From: Smittium mucronatum
Lineage: Eukaryota > Kickxellomycota > Harpellomycetes > Harpellales > Legeriomycetaceae
Direction of reading: 5' to 3'
Assembly: GCA_001953115.1 (NCBI GenBank)
Contig: LSSL01002168.1
Span: 1-33,117, forward strand
DNA length: 33,117 nucleotides
The notes beneath the pieces are model-generated. The model searched no databases and was not told the origin of the DNA. It saw nothing but the letters and a program-made list of their open reading frames with translations. Every line of letters starts with the position of its first letter. The stretch's first letter is position 1. This document shows, piece after piece, positions 1 through 10,914 of the stretch. The position numbers and the translations under genes are program-made.

Positions 1-480
1 TACTTTTCGAAGTGCACTAGACTAAAATTTCACACAGCGTTGGTCTATTCTTGGTTGGGAGTAGTGGAGATAGCGCACAGCGATTCGGAGGACAGCGATT
101 CCAGAGGAAGACCATCTAGAAACAGGAGGAACCTATCATTTAGCACAGCTGAGACATAGTCTAGTGCACAAGTCCAGCGTTCGACAGTCAGACGGATCTC
201 AACGTCTAACAGCTATTTGTAGGAAAGCCATGTCGATCAATCCCACGTTTGGGTAGGAGCCTAATTTTATTAATCCTGTTAGAAGTAGACTCTGACTAGG
301 AGCTCAGTAGATTCAATGAACTGTTGTTCGTTGACAAAGAGCTTAATTCATGATTGCACGTAACCTCAGTCATCCAGCCTACTTGAAGCAATGCCAGGGG
401 GGGTCTTTCGGTATGTAGATGGAACCCTTTTCCCGTAGGTACGCAGCCGGTAATCCGGCAGAGGAGCTTATTGTAGTTAG
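1..480. other. GC-richer island of unknown origin
   Basis: The first ~480 bases are close to half G+C by eye, while the rest of the window is about one fifth. The change to AT-rich DNA is abrupt, just after position 480. No reading frame stays open for long, and I recognise no rRNA, tRNA or snRNA. One plus-strand frame near 390-430 reads MPGG-x3-YVDGTLFP, faintly like the first catalytic block (IDGT) of PIF/Harbinger transposases, but nothing else supports that. It could be a fragment of a different mobile element, foreign or ancestral DNA not yet AT-shifted, or part of a multicopy sequence cut by the window edge. Confidence 0.45.
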
Positions 481-1379
481 GATAATAGTCTTTTCTATAC
501 GTATTTTTCTTTTTTTCAATTTTTTTAGTATAATTTTTAATGAAGTTATCTTACAATAAAATTCCGTGATACAAAAAAAGAGTTGATATTTGGTTATTGT
601 GTTATCAGTACTATGGTGGAAGATCACACTTTTTTTACTTTTTACTTTTTTCAAGCAGAATTTATTTTTAAACTTTATAAAAATGAATAAAAACATCAAT
701 AAAAAGTTTTAAACAAGGTTGAAATTTCTCAAAAAAATTTCTATCCAACTCAGCTCTAGCAGCTCATTACCCACTAGGCATTCGTTGAAGGATGCTGATG
801 ATCTATTAATACCTTACAGTATTAATAGAAGAACACTATTAATTACTTCCAAAAAATTTACTGTTTCCAGTTTAATTATTTGGCTGGTTTCGTCAGCGCA
901 AAGGCGTCAAAAAGATTTTTTAGACCCCCCCCCCCCCAAGGATTTTTGCGATAAGCTAAAACTGGGCTGGATCTGCAGAAGAAACACTTACATTTTCATT
1001 GAAATTAATATTTTGAGCGAAAAATATCTCAATTTTATTTCTGCAGATGTTGACTCATTTTTTTTACGCTAAAAATAAGTGTTTGATATTTCTCTGAAGT
1101 ATTTTTTTTTTAGTGAAAAAAGGGGAAATTTAAAAAATTTTACCATAGAAGATTTTAGCATTAGCCACTTGTAGAACCTTCTAAAACATGGCTATTCGAA
1201 ATTTTATGATTTCCTGGAAGTATATTCTCTGATCTGTGTGCAAGACCTGAAGTTTGATCCAGCTTCTAGAATTTTTTTATTCCCCAATCTAGAGCCGATT
1301 TTTGTATAGTTTAGCGGTTATATAAACTTTTTTGATCTCGCCAATGTTTTTTCGGTTTGAAAAATTTCGTATGTTTTAA
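481..1379. other. Unassigned stretch with a 13-C homopolymer
   Basis: No gene is recognised here. A plus-strand frame is open from about 719 to 1072 (117 codons from a TTG, no good ATG). It includes a run of 13 C at 925-937 that gives a string of prolines. Local base composition is less AT-rich than elsewhere, so stops are rarer and the open frame may be chance. The stretch lies directly downstream of the last recognisable part of the minus-strand LINE, so it may be that element's extreme C-terminus or 3' untranslated region. I see no zinc-knuckle or RNase H motif to confirm that. Confidence 0.35.
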
Positions 1380-1798
1380 AATATGTTTTGAGCCATTTAT
1401 ATTTCCTAGTCACTCGTGTATTCATTTGGGATCGGTGGGGATGTTAATCAAGTCGGTGATCCAAGTTTTTGAATCTTTCCATTTGATAAATGCGCGCTCA
1501 TAGGCTACACTGGTTTTCAGAAACACGTATTCTATCCCCATTTTATCTCTAAGTCATTCCATATATGTATTTTTACCTGATTTGGATGATAGCCTCAACG
1601 ATTTATCCATGTATCTTTCTGGTTATATTTTCACTCATACCGAACTTTTCACCATCGTAGCATCCAGTTGGCGTCAATACAGAACATATGAAATTTATTT
1701 TGAATCCAATTGGAAGATTAGATCTCGATAGAAATCTATATTCTCCAAAAAATTCAATTTGACTTTTGATTTATTTTTTGGTTAGCAGATAAAATTCT
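1380..1798 (-). pseudogene. LINE ORF2, C-terminal part (downstream of MULE insertion)
   Basis: This is the post-thumb region of a LINE polyprotein. Read on the minus strand from 1798, it gives FLSRSNLPIGFK and then SVLTPTGCYDGEKFGMSE (about 1690-1637), followed by MERFKNLDHRLD near 1480. That succession resembles the segment after the RT palm in many LINEs (a 'sets of hinges, L-x-P-x-x-x-Y-G-x-E' block, then an 'arginine-rich, W-x-x-S-K-T' block). Several stops and at least one frame change occur. The sequence continues logically from the piece that ends at 4639 on the other side of the MULE, so I read the two as one gene split by insertion. Family assignment below LINE level is not possible by eye. 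Confidence 0.7.
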
Positions 1799-1888
1799 GT
1801 CAAATTGACCAATAGCTGCCAAATTATTAAAATATATGTCGTATTATTAATCTAGATGTCAATTTATCAAATAAAGGTCTATTTAGGC
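1799..1888 (+). repeat. MULE terminal inverted repeat, left copy
   Basis: This arm pairs with 4548-4638. Identity is imperfect and clustered in blocks (GTCAAATT, CAAATTA, ATTATTAATCT, TTTAGGC). It marks the 3' end of the element relative to the transposase. Confidence 0.7.
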
Positions 1889-2953
1889 TATTTTGGATTT
1901 AAAATCAGTCAAAAAGATGCTCAATGATAATTTCTAAATTCTTTGTGTTGATGTATCTGACTTTATTGGGATTTCAATGTCAAAAAAACCCAAAAAAATA
2001 TCTCCATGAGCGCATATTCTCTTGTTCGAACCTAGGGAGATTTATATAAACCAATTTATGGGAATTTTTTATAAATAGAAATACATCTTCTTTTACTCGG
2101 TATTTGAAATTCTACGAGCCCTGATTATTAAACTTTTCCAGAGCTTAAATTTTAGAATAAATAATCTTCAATGCACTATCTCTTGATAAATCGAAACCCC
2201 GTTTATCGCTCACCGAAAGCTATTAACAATGCAAATCGATGAGAAAACACACCGAGAAACTACCCACTTCCTAAAATATTCCCGGTAAGTTGAGTATTCC
2301 AAAATAATTTATATTAAATTCGATCTTATATTTATGGTATATATATGATTATATTTTAAAATTAATCGAATTGATAAAAGCTTTCTGAGTTTATAAAAAT
2401 TACAAAAGCAAATTATCACTCATAGAGAATTTATTTTTAGTGGTATAAATATCTCATACTTTATATTTATATACATTAAATGATATTGTAAGCATAAGTT
2501 TTATATTTTATATATTAATAACTAAATATTTAAAAAAATTGGTGAAGCTACTAAAAAACTTTAAATTCATTAATTTGATTCATATTTTAAAGATTTATTA
2601 TTAATTTTATTCAAAGTAAAATAAAGTATATGATTTTTTTTTTATTAATCCTTGTTAAGAATTTGGTTTTTATGTATCTATTTTGATCTTGCTGCTTTTC
2701 TAACATCTTTTACTAATTTTACGTTTAGAAGATTGAGCAAATTTACACGAATAATTAACGAGCGTGCTTGATAGCACTTTTTAATTTCCAAAAAGTTTTT
2801 GCATAAGCAAAAAATTTCTCTCCAACTATTTAATCTAACTCTGCAAAATATGTAACAGTAATCTTCAACATCTTTCGAAATGTTTATAAACCTGTTACAA
2901 CTACTGTTTCCAATTGATGCCGAAATTTGACTTTTTTTTCTTTCGAGACTTAA

Positions 2954-4200
2954 TTACTTATCTATAAAAAGAAATATCTTGAAATCAATATCCTTGGAAA
3001 TAAATAATAACCAATTTTTCGAGTTTTTAAGCAGAACCATTTCATCGTAGTTAATTTTTTCAAATTCTGGGTTGTACCAGTCTACATAATCCTGAAGCAC
3101 CTTTACCGAGATTTTTAAAAAATTAAGATATTTACTTTTCTCCAATTTGATTACTTGTCTTTTAAGGTTCTATTGAATCTTTCTAAAGATTTGTTTGTTG
3201 ATGGAGAAAATAAACCGACCCAATCATACCAGAGATCATTTTTTCTGAAAAACTGATCATTTATTTTTTTAATAGTTTTTTCCAAATCTCAGAATTTTTT
3301 TCATTTTATAAGAAATAAATGAATTGCCTTTTCAAATAAATTAGTTGTTGAGATAAGTTGAAGCTTCGTAAAATCGCTATATATTCTATTTTTAATTGAT
3401 ACATCTAAAACCCTTATCATTTTCATCATTTTTTTAGAAACACGAAACCAAAAATGTATTCTTTTCATCTTAAAGCGAAAGATATTTACATCATATGAAA
3501 TCTTAGGGGAAGATTCTGTTATGATTTTTTATATCCCCCCAAAAAAATTGATATCTATTCATCTCTCATTTTAAAGTTTCCAGAATCCAGGCATAAGATT
3601 CTTTGGGATCTTTGCTTACTAAAGATGTCGACAAGGGTATAAACGTCTGTCTTAAGTCAGATATAATAGCTATTATCGCAGGATAATTTCCTTCATCTAA
3701 TTTAAAAGTGGAATCTATGTGCATATTTTTAGCCATAGATAAAAATATTAATACATATTTAGAGGTTATAGCGCTCTTAAATTTGATATATCGCTTGAAT
3801 AATCAGCTACTTAGAATCGCTAATTGTTTCGTTTTATTTAATTATTTCTCAGATATTAATAAATTCGTCTAAATTGGGGCAGTGACTTGATTTATTTTTG
3901 ATTTTTTCGTTTTTAACATAATTGCAAATTTTTTTTATTCTAACTTATCTGCCTTTGCTTTCCAATATTTTCTTTATATCGATAGATTTGAAACAATTTT
4001 TACTGAGCTATAAGACCTAATCGCTGAAGTTTTTGGATAAATCTCTAATACATTCTAAATTATGGTCATTTTGGGAAATTAATGTTCTCTTACCATCATA
4101 AAAATTCTAAATTTTCATTTTGCCAGAAAATATGCAATTTTTCAAGGTTATGCAGTATTAAACAGTAGATTTGTAGTTTTTTGAAATTTTGGAATATATT
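2954..4200 (-). pseudogene. MULE transposase, inactivated
   Basis: This encoded a Mutator-type DDE transposase (cut-and-paste integration). Read on the minus strand, an N-terminal stretch near 4050 carries DHNLECIRDLSKNFSD, reminiscent of the His-containing end of a FLYWCH-type zinc finger. Around 3715 is HIDSTFKLDEGNYP, the first catalytic Asp block of MULEs (D-x-T/S-F/Y). KMKRIHFWFRVSKK near 3460 fits the C-x-x-H helper block with the Cys and His replaced, and the second catalytic Asp just upstream appears changed (IITESSP where IxxDG is usual). Near 3201 is STNKSLERFNRTLK, the typical STNN-x-x-E-x-x-N-x-x-K block holding the third acidic residue. A last open stretch (3145-2954) ends in KDIDFKIFLFIDK. 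Several stops and frame changes are present, so it is non-functional. Confidence 0.85.
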
Positions 4201-4547
4201 ATTTTCCAAAAGTGCGAGTAATTCGAAAAAGTTTTTTCATCTGAAATATCCCATTTTCCATCAGAGCCTAGCATTTTTAGGCTTACAAGTTTATAAGATT
4301 TTGTATTTTAAATTATTATTATTAAAATAATAAAGGAAAAATTATTTTTAAACTATTAAATATTCGAGTTTATACATAGATTATAAAAAGCCCAAAATTT
4401 TCGCTTAATTTTGCACGCTATTAGAATTATTATTATTAAAATTCTTTCAGATAAATTAACCATCATTAGAGGATTTTGTTGATATAGTTTTTTTTGACTT
4501 CGTATTGACATATTTTTAATACAAAATGGCTAGTTTGAAATATTGTT

Positions 4548-4638
4548 GCCTAAATCGACTTTTATTTGAAAAATCGACAGCCAGATTAATAATTTGGACG
4601 TTTTTTTACTAATTTGTTTTTCTTTTGGGTAATTTGAC
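4548..4638 (-). repeat. MULE terminal inverted repeat, right copy
   Basis: Reverse-complement partner of 1799-1888, lying upstream of the transposase start. Any element promoter would lie in or just inside this arm. I see no clear TATA element that I would assign. Confidence 0.7.
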
Positions 4639-6940
4639 ATATTTTTAGCATTTAACCTTATTTTTTTTTGAGTTCGCTGATGCTGACCAATCATAGTTGA
4701 ATATTTAGTCAGCGATTCATATTTTTGTAGAATTACATAATTTTGTCTTATGGAAGTGAAAGAATTATTTATTTTTGAGTCTATTCTGACAATTTCGTAG
4801 TTGGATGCGATTTTTTTTATTTTTCATGTGTCGTCTCAATGAGATACCACGCTTAGAGAACTTCTAAGTGGCTTTGGTGATTTTGCTATTACTACAGTAT
4901 CATCAGTGAATATAAGTCCAGAGATATTTTTTCCTAGTGAAGGTACATATACTCCCTCTAACCCAACAAAAATATCTTTAATAAAAAGGCTTAATAAAAT
5001 CGGAGATTTTGGGCATCTCTGCAGCACACCAAATTTGTATTTGAACATCTTAGAAATCTCATTTTTTATTTTTACGGATGATTATAGTGAATCATACAGA
5101 CATTTTATAACTTTTAAGATTATTACGTCTGTTTAATATTAATCAAATTATCACCAGTTCCACTTACGATAAAAAAATCATAAGCTTTAGAGAAATCAAT
5201 AAATACTAACCAGGTTTTTGTTCCGTGACTCCCCCCCCCGTTTAAAATTTTATACAAAATTATTGAGTGGGAGGCACAATATTCTCGAGTCCTAAAAGAT
5301 CCTTGTTATTTTGTATTTTTCTCTGAAAGACGAGAGTTTGTTGGGTTAAAAAAATACCAATATTTTTTATCAAACATCGGTATAACCGAGATATCTCAGT
5401 GATTTCTTTGGCCTTGAAGATTCCCTTTTTTGGGACTGGTAACACTACGCTTTTTGAAATTATTTCAGGAATGTATCAAGTATCCCAGATTGTCCTTAAA
5501 ATTTTAAAGAATATCTTGGCCATATTTGAAGTATGTGAAATTTAAATTTTAAAGGTTTCAATACTTCATTGAAGATTCAACAGGTCCCAGATGCTTTGTT
5601 TTTTGGTATTTCTTTTAGCTCAGAGGTTATTTTAGACTATTATATTGGTAAATCACACTGTTTTAAGGGCTTTATTTCATATTTGAACATTGTTTTCCAC
5701 TTATAAGTAGTTCTACTGTTCCTAACTAAATCTGTTGTAAGATTTTTGAAGCGATTTTCCCAAATTTTCAGTTTTTACTCACTATCTACTATTAAATTTT
5801 CGTGAATATCAAGCACTGAAACTACCGAAGTGCTGATTTTAAACTTTCAAATTGAGTATTTGATGAATTTTCACGATTTTTTGGATCATTAGTGTTTATA
5901 TATTAATTAAGTTTCAAGGGTTTTTTTCATAAAAAATTTTTGAATCAAGTTTTTTTGACTTCTCAACATCATATTTTCCCTTTACATATGAATCCAAATC
6001 ATTTTTACCTTTATTCAGAAGTTTAAAAACTTTTTTTAAATTTTTTTATTTGATCAGCAGGATAAGTGGGGTCGTTTATAGCACCTAATCTGTCAGATTC
6101 ATTCATTTTTATAACAATTAACTGTTTAAAATTTCTAGTTATTTCGATTCGATCGGTGACCAAAGATAAATTCTGTCGCTTGAAATTAATTTGACCTTTA
6201 CCGATTCTATTTTTTTCACGTTGATTTTTCTTTTTTGTGTGGGTCTAGCTATAGAATCCAATTCCCATTCAGCTATGATAGTAAAATGGTCAGATACGAC
6301 ATAATATTTGTTTGCAGTGTACTGGTTTCGTCTTGATACTACCTCTTATAAATATATGTGATCTATAATTGGACCCATAAAATTCCTATCTCATCGAGAA
6401 CCCTGTGAGTTGGTTACTCGGGCATAGTCAAAATTCTTAACAGACTTTTTTATAAACAGACAACTTTTTTTTACGTCCATATTGAAGTCACCTGCAAAGA
6501 TAATTGCATCTTCCATGTCAATTTTTTTTCACAAATTTTTTTTATTTCTTCCATAGTTATTTTTTTTCTTATTCACCCAGGAGGGTATATGGGGGTTGCT
6601 TTTTAAATTTTTTAAATTGTTTTAGTTTTTAGCTTTTCCTTTTCTTTTACCAATCATCTAAATTATAAAGTTTTTTAAATTCGCTATTAGAAATCGCAGA
6701 TTTTTTTCTGACCCCTATCATTCGCTCATTCCCATCTCTGGTTAGCTAAGCTTTTTATTCTATTTAAGGTTTACCCGGTTATCTTACTTCGATATGACTT
6801 TTTAATTATTAAGGCTTCTTGTATTAACATTACATCTCGAATATGTTTTTTTAGCATAATTTCTAGTTCATGTATTATATACTCTATGACTCTGATGCTA
6901 AAATTCATCTATATTAGTTTTTAAACTCCGTATAAGTTTG
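4639..6940 (-). pseudogene. LINE ORF2: endonuclease and reverse transcriptase part
   Basis: This is the main part of a LINE polyprotein that nicks target DNA and copies its own RNA onto it. The endonuclease runs from about 6915 to 6200, with LIQEA at 6827-6813 (catalytic Glu), GDFN at 6492-6481 and SDH at 6294-6286 all still legible. After a linker, the reverse transcriptase shows LPVPKKG near 5440, FIDFSKAYD at 5203-5177 (motif A), GVLQRCPKSP at 5030-5001 (motif B, with the usual second Gly changed to Arg) and FTDDTVV at 4910-4890 (motif C, usually FADD). The frame is broken by stops and shifts between blocks, for example around a run of nine C at 5231-5239. The gene continues at 1798 beyond the MULE. 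The start near 6940 is inferred from the endonuclease N-terminus; no clean ATG decides it. Confidence 0.9.
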
Positions 6941-6978
6941 GATCAATATTTTATTCAGTATTTTTTTTGTCTTTTTCC

Positions 6979-8878
6979 TTATTTTTTATTTGTTTCTAGA
7001 CTAATTTTAGCTCCAAGTGACTTTTGGAGCTCAAAAATATCGAATTTTGATATATTTGAGTTTGAGTAATTGGTTGCGTATACCTCGTGTTTATACGATT
7101 TATGTCTTTGTCTAGTTTTATTGGCCATAAAACTCTGATTTTTGAGACTAGTGAGGTGTAGGAAATGGGGTTTTATAGTTTCCGCATTTAGTTCGGGAAC
7201 ATTAAAAATCATTATTTTACTTAAATATTTAAACATTAAGTTTTTAAAGGGTTTTCTGTAGTTATTTTGTTTTTTTAGCATTATTTACTTTTTTTGATGA
7301 TAAGGAGACCCCATTGCTCCATGTGCTCTCCAGAAATATTTGAGAGTCTTAAATTTTTTAACTTTTCATTAACGGTGATTTCTATCTCCATAATTCATGG
7401 ATGGAAATGCTGCTGTTTCTAGCATTTCTAGATGCATAGGTATATTTTTTTATTTACAGGGTCAGCATCGCTGGAATATCCATTTTTTCCCACTCCTGTT
7501 CTTTATTAATTTTTTATTTGATAGGTGTCCTATCCAGAAAAATATTAATCGGACAATTCTTATAATTTTTCGTCACCAAAATAGTATTCTAATTCTAATT
7601 TTGTGTTATTTTTGATCGATTCAGCTTCAATATGCATCAATTTTTCCCTTGGTGCTACTTTCTTCATCTCCTTAGTTCCACCATATACCTTATGACTTAC
7701 TTGAGTAATATGTAGATTTTTACTGATTAGGAAAAACTCATCAATTTTTTTATGATCTTTGGACGGTCTTATATACATGTTCTTTATGTAATTTTCTGCC
7801 TTTTTAATAAATTCTCTGGGTTCTTCTGAACTATTTTATCATATTTTTTTATCTTATACACCATATTTTGGGGCTTCTGCAAAGTATCTGACAATAATGG
7901 CTTGTGGATTGGGCGTTAAATGATTATTTTTTTTATCATAATTTTTTGTATTAAGTTTTTTACATAAATTTATTTAAAATCAGACTTTCGATGTACGATT
8001 TTTTTCAAAAGCTGCGATTTGCTTTAAAAAATTGATAAAAATTGTTTATTTTTCCATCATCATGAGTTAGAAATAATGTTAGTATGTATCTTTGTTATTT
8101 TTTATGCAAAATATTCCTATTACGTAATGCAGATTTGCATTCGTGTCTCTTATTGCCCATTTACTGATATCTTTGATGCTCATTAGTCACCCTAACTGGG
8201 CCTCGATCATTTGTAATAATGATAAGAAATCAATATCTCGGAAGTTAGGAATATTGATAACAGTAAATCTCTTTATATATTACTATATGGTAGAATTATA
8301 CTTTCTTTCCTTCGTACATGATATATTTTTCTATCAGTTTTTTGGCATCTTTGGTAGTATGAAATATAAAGTAAGTTATTATTACTTTAAAATCCTCAAA
8401 AATACTAAAATAAATATTTGTTAGGTGTTTTGCGACGTTTATAATTGCTTCAAAAGCCGTATAAAATTCTTCTTTAAAGTGAGGCCAGCCCGTACCTGTC
8501 TTCTTACCTAATCTCATGAAAAATATTTCTTTATTTTCTGCAGTGGATATTTTTATAAAGATTACTAATGAATACCTAAGTGTTTTCTGTACAATACGGT
8601 TTATTATATTTTGTTAATTTTGTGCTCACGTTGTCATTATCAACTTAATTCCTTCTTCATAGAGGATTAGCATGAGGATAGGCTTTAATAAAATCCTTTT
8701 TAGTTGCATCTCTATAATAAGTTATACCACTTTTCTAACCCGTTTTATTAGTCGGGATAGATCAGATTTTCTACTTATTGAGTTTTTTTTTGTGATTTTT
8801 GAATAAACTTTATATAATCTTAAAATTATTTAAATAAAGCATTTCAATTAATCTTGTAGCTGAATTTGAACTAGCCAT
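6979..8878 (-). pseudogene. Probable LINE ORF1 remnant
   Basis: Upstream of the endonuclease, on the same strand, lie several protein-like stretches in shifting frames: MASSNSATRLIEMLYL from a possible ATG at 8878, GKKTGTGWPHFKEEF near 8505, MYIRPSKDHKKIDEF at 7778, MEIEITVNEKLKNLRL near 7390, and a 100-codon open frame at 7281-6979 that ends just before ORF2. Position and strand suggest the nucleic-acid-binding ORF1 of the same LINE. I see no zinc knuckle, RRM or coiled coil that I would defend, so the family is not recognised. The 5' limit at 8878 is inference from that ATG. The alternative is an unrelated broken gene adjoining the LINE. Confidence 0.5.
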
Positions 8879-10333
8879 TCAAATTCTTTGTAAAGAATTT
8901 AGAGACAGGGATCAAACTTCTAGCTGGGGAGCAAAGTTAGAAATTGTCTATCTTTTAGTTGCTGGATTATCTCCAAAAATTTCGACAGAATAGATATTGA
9001 ATTTTTTAATATTTTTCAACTTTTCAAAAAAGTATAGGTCCTTTTCTTTATGGATCCATTTCTGTTTAGATTTGCCGAATCATACTAATTTGAAAATTTC
9101 CAATTTTTTTCTCTAATTTTTTTTGAAAAACTTGCAAACTTTGAATTTTTGAATTTTTGGTTTTTTACAAACTCTTCCGAGATCAGGTAAAGGGGTTTTA
9201 ATAACAGTAATGATGTTTTTTTAGTTAATAAATACAGTCTCAGCAGTACATATTCGCGGTGTAATAGATTTCAAACTTGTGACAAAATTGATAATCTCTA
9301 AAATAATTCTTACTTGGATTTTATTGGCTCTCGTTTTAAAGTTTGAAGTCGGACGATTTGAGCCGTAATTTTTACCTTAAATGAATAAAAATGCTATTTT
9401 TTGATATTTAGTACACTTGAACAGGTATATTAGAACCGAGTGTCTAATTTTGATGTTTAAAGCTTAACAGATAACTATTTTGGCTTCTAAATATTCAAAT
9501 TTGTAATATTTACAATAAAATGGATGTAAAAATACAATAAAAAGTTTCAAATATATTTTTCGTGTTTTCTGATTCGTTTTTTCAAAAAATTCTAAAGGAA
9601 TCAAAAGAGATGGGAGATCACACAGTGACACCATTTGAATTAATCCCTTCACTAAAATTGGATTTTTTTTCCTTGTAGAAGCGAGTTTCTAGAACTCCAG
9701 GGAAGAGGTTTGATACAAAACCTCTGAAAAACTTTCGCTTTTTAATTATATATATATATGTGAATAGTAAAGCACCAAAGTCTTTCTTGTATAATGGTTA
9801 CAAGATGATTCAATAATAAAAATTAGCTTTTTTAGCAGTTACGAATTATTTCCAAAATTGTTAGATTATTATTCTTAGAGTGGTTATTATAAGTATTACT
9901 ATTTTTATTTTGTAATATCGAGGGTTAAAGCCTTTATAATACAATACAATAAAAAAAGCTTCTAAAAAAAATTAAAATCTATAAGTGCAAATTTTTGTAC
10001 ACTTGCTATCTTTTTTTCCTGCAAATATATACTTCTTGCTCGAGAAGCAAAAATGAATAATTGTTTTTTAAGATAGAACATAATTAAGACTATTGTAAAC
10101 AACTCCGATACCATAAATGATTAAAATAATCAAGAATCTAATCGAAAGATCGGCTAACTGTGTATAGAAATAAAGAAACGAGATCAAAAGGTAGAAATCG
10201 ACTCAGTGATATCTGAAACTATCCCAAAATATAATCAAATAAAAAAAAGTTAACCATTACAGGGTTCGAAGTATATACAGAGCTTTTAGGTACTATTTCA
10301 AAGTTACGAAAATATTTTTTCAGAAATAAATCG
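8879..10333. other. AT-rich interval, nothing assigned
   Basis: This lies between the LINE 5' side and the DIRS-like element. The only protein-like trace is a plus-strand open stretch of about 50 codons beginning just left of the interval (8835-8990, containing AEFELAIQILCKEF and AKLEIVYLLVAGLSPK), which I cannot place in a family. A short (TA)n run occurs near 9747-9760. No RNA gene is visible. Confidence 0.4.
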
Positions 10334-10843
10334 ATGGAAGAAGAAAATAAAGGTATCATTAACGCTTGAAAAAGATTAAAAGATGAAAATTATCGCTCAC
10401 AACAATTAAAATATTTCTTTTCTAGCATTTTTATAAATTTTTGATCCCAATTATATTGGATTCAAAATTCTCTGGAAAATATTACTAGATTTATCAGTAT
10501 TTTTTTACATACTTAGATCTGAAATTATCCATGTAAAAAACAAGAAACAGAAAAAGCATTATAATTTGCAGAAAACATGAGGCGTTGATCCTTATCTATC
10601 ATTATTAATCATAAAAATTAGAATAGATAACCTATACAAGACTATGATCTTCAAATGAGGGCACCAAAAATTTTGAAATCGCGAAATAAACTATCAGTTG
10701 AATTAAAAAAATTGGAAGCCCTCTTGGAAAGTATAAAATTAGAAAGGAGAATCAGGATAACTGGATATGTAAAGTCCTTTCAACAAACACAGCAAGCTGC
10801 ACTTTGTTCCTTCCCTAAACTTTCACAAATATTCAAGATTTAA
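10334..10843 (+). pseudogene. Possible Gag remnant of the DIRS-like element
   Basis: An ATG at 10334 opens MEEENKG and, after a stop, KRLKDENYRSQQ. A later frame (10655-10843) reads through SVELKKLEALLESIKLERRI and then FQQTQQAALCSFPKLSQIF. The charged, helix-rich composition and its place directly upstream of RT are what a DIRS/Ngaro Gag would show, but Gag proteins diverge fast and no diagnostic motif is present. The call rests mainly on context. At least one frame change and internal stops separate the two blocks. Confidence 0.4.
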
Positions 10844-10914
10844 TCGGGTAATCTCATCCATAGCCCTCCAATAATAACCAAAAAATAACAAAAAGTTTAA
10901 AGCAGAGGAAAGGG

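Larger units (their letters stand above)
1799..4638 (-). mobile_element. MULE (Mutator-like) DNA transposon with TIRs, inserted in the LINE
   Basis: The ends form inverted repeats. 1799-1888 matches the reverse complement of 4548-4638, with shared blocks such as GTCAAATT at the tips, ATTATTAATCT in the middle and ATTTAGGC at the inner end. Between them lies a minus-strand MULE transposase remnant (4200 to 2954). The element is about 2.84 kb, and the LINE ORF2 resumes on both sides, which marks this as a nested insertion. MULEs usually make 8-11 bp target duplications. The flanks here (ending AAAATTCT on the left, starting ATATTTTTAG on the right) are AT-rich but not clearly identical, so the duplication is lost or my boundaries are a few bases off. 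Confidence 0.75.
1380..8878 (-). mobile_element. Decayed non-LTR retrotransposon (LINE), interrupted by a MULE
   Basis: The order along the minus strand is that of a LINE: an ORF1-like region (8878 to 6979), an apurinic-type endonuclease (about 6940 to 6200), a reverse transcriptase (about 5450 to 4840) and a conserved C-terminal region (1798 to about 1380). Without the 2.84-kb insertion at 1799-4638 the element would be about 4.7 kb, a usual LINE length. Every part has stops and frame changes, so it is dead. I could not find a poly-A or simple-repeat 3' tail or target-site duplications, and both outer limits are estimates from the last recognisable protein-like sequence. Confidence 0.8.

Noticed and set aside
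420..455. GCAGCCGGTAATCC, resembling the universal 530-loop word of small-subunit rRNA.
   Set aside because: Neighbouring conserved rRNA segments are absent on both sides. The match is short and imperfect.
719..1072. 117-codon plus-strand open frame, including ADDLL, which recalls the RT motif YADDL.
   Set aside because: The start is TTG, no other RT motif lies before or after it, and the local composition is poorer in stops than the window average. It includes a 13-C run that is probably an expansion.
4836..5048. The overlapping plus-strand frame at 4906-5136 as a gene opposite the LINE RT.
   Set aside because: The minus strand carries ordered RT motifs B and C here. The plus frame is its shadow.
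9747..9760. (TA)n run and other short AT microsatellites as possible functional sites.
   Set aside because: Expected in quantity at this base composition.
10259..10274. GGTTCGAA, resembling a tRNA T-loop/B box.
   Set aside because: No T-stem complement follows, and no A box or acceptor stem can be folded around it.
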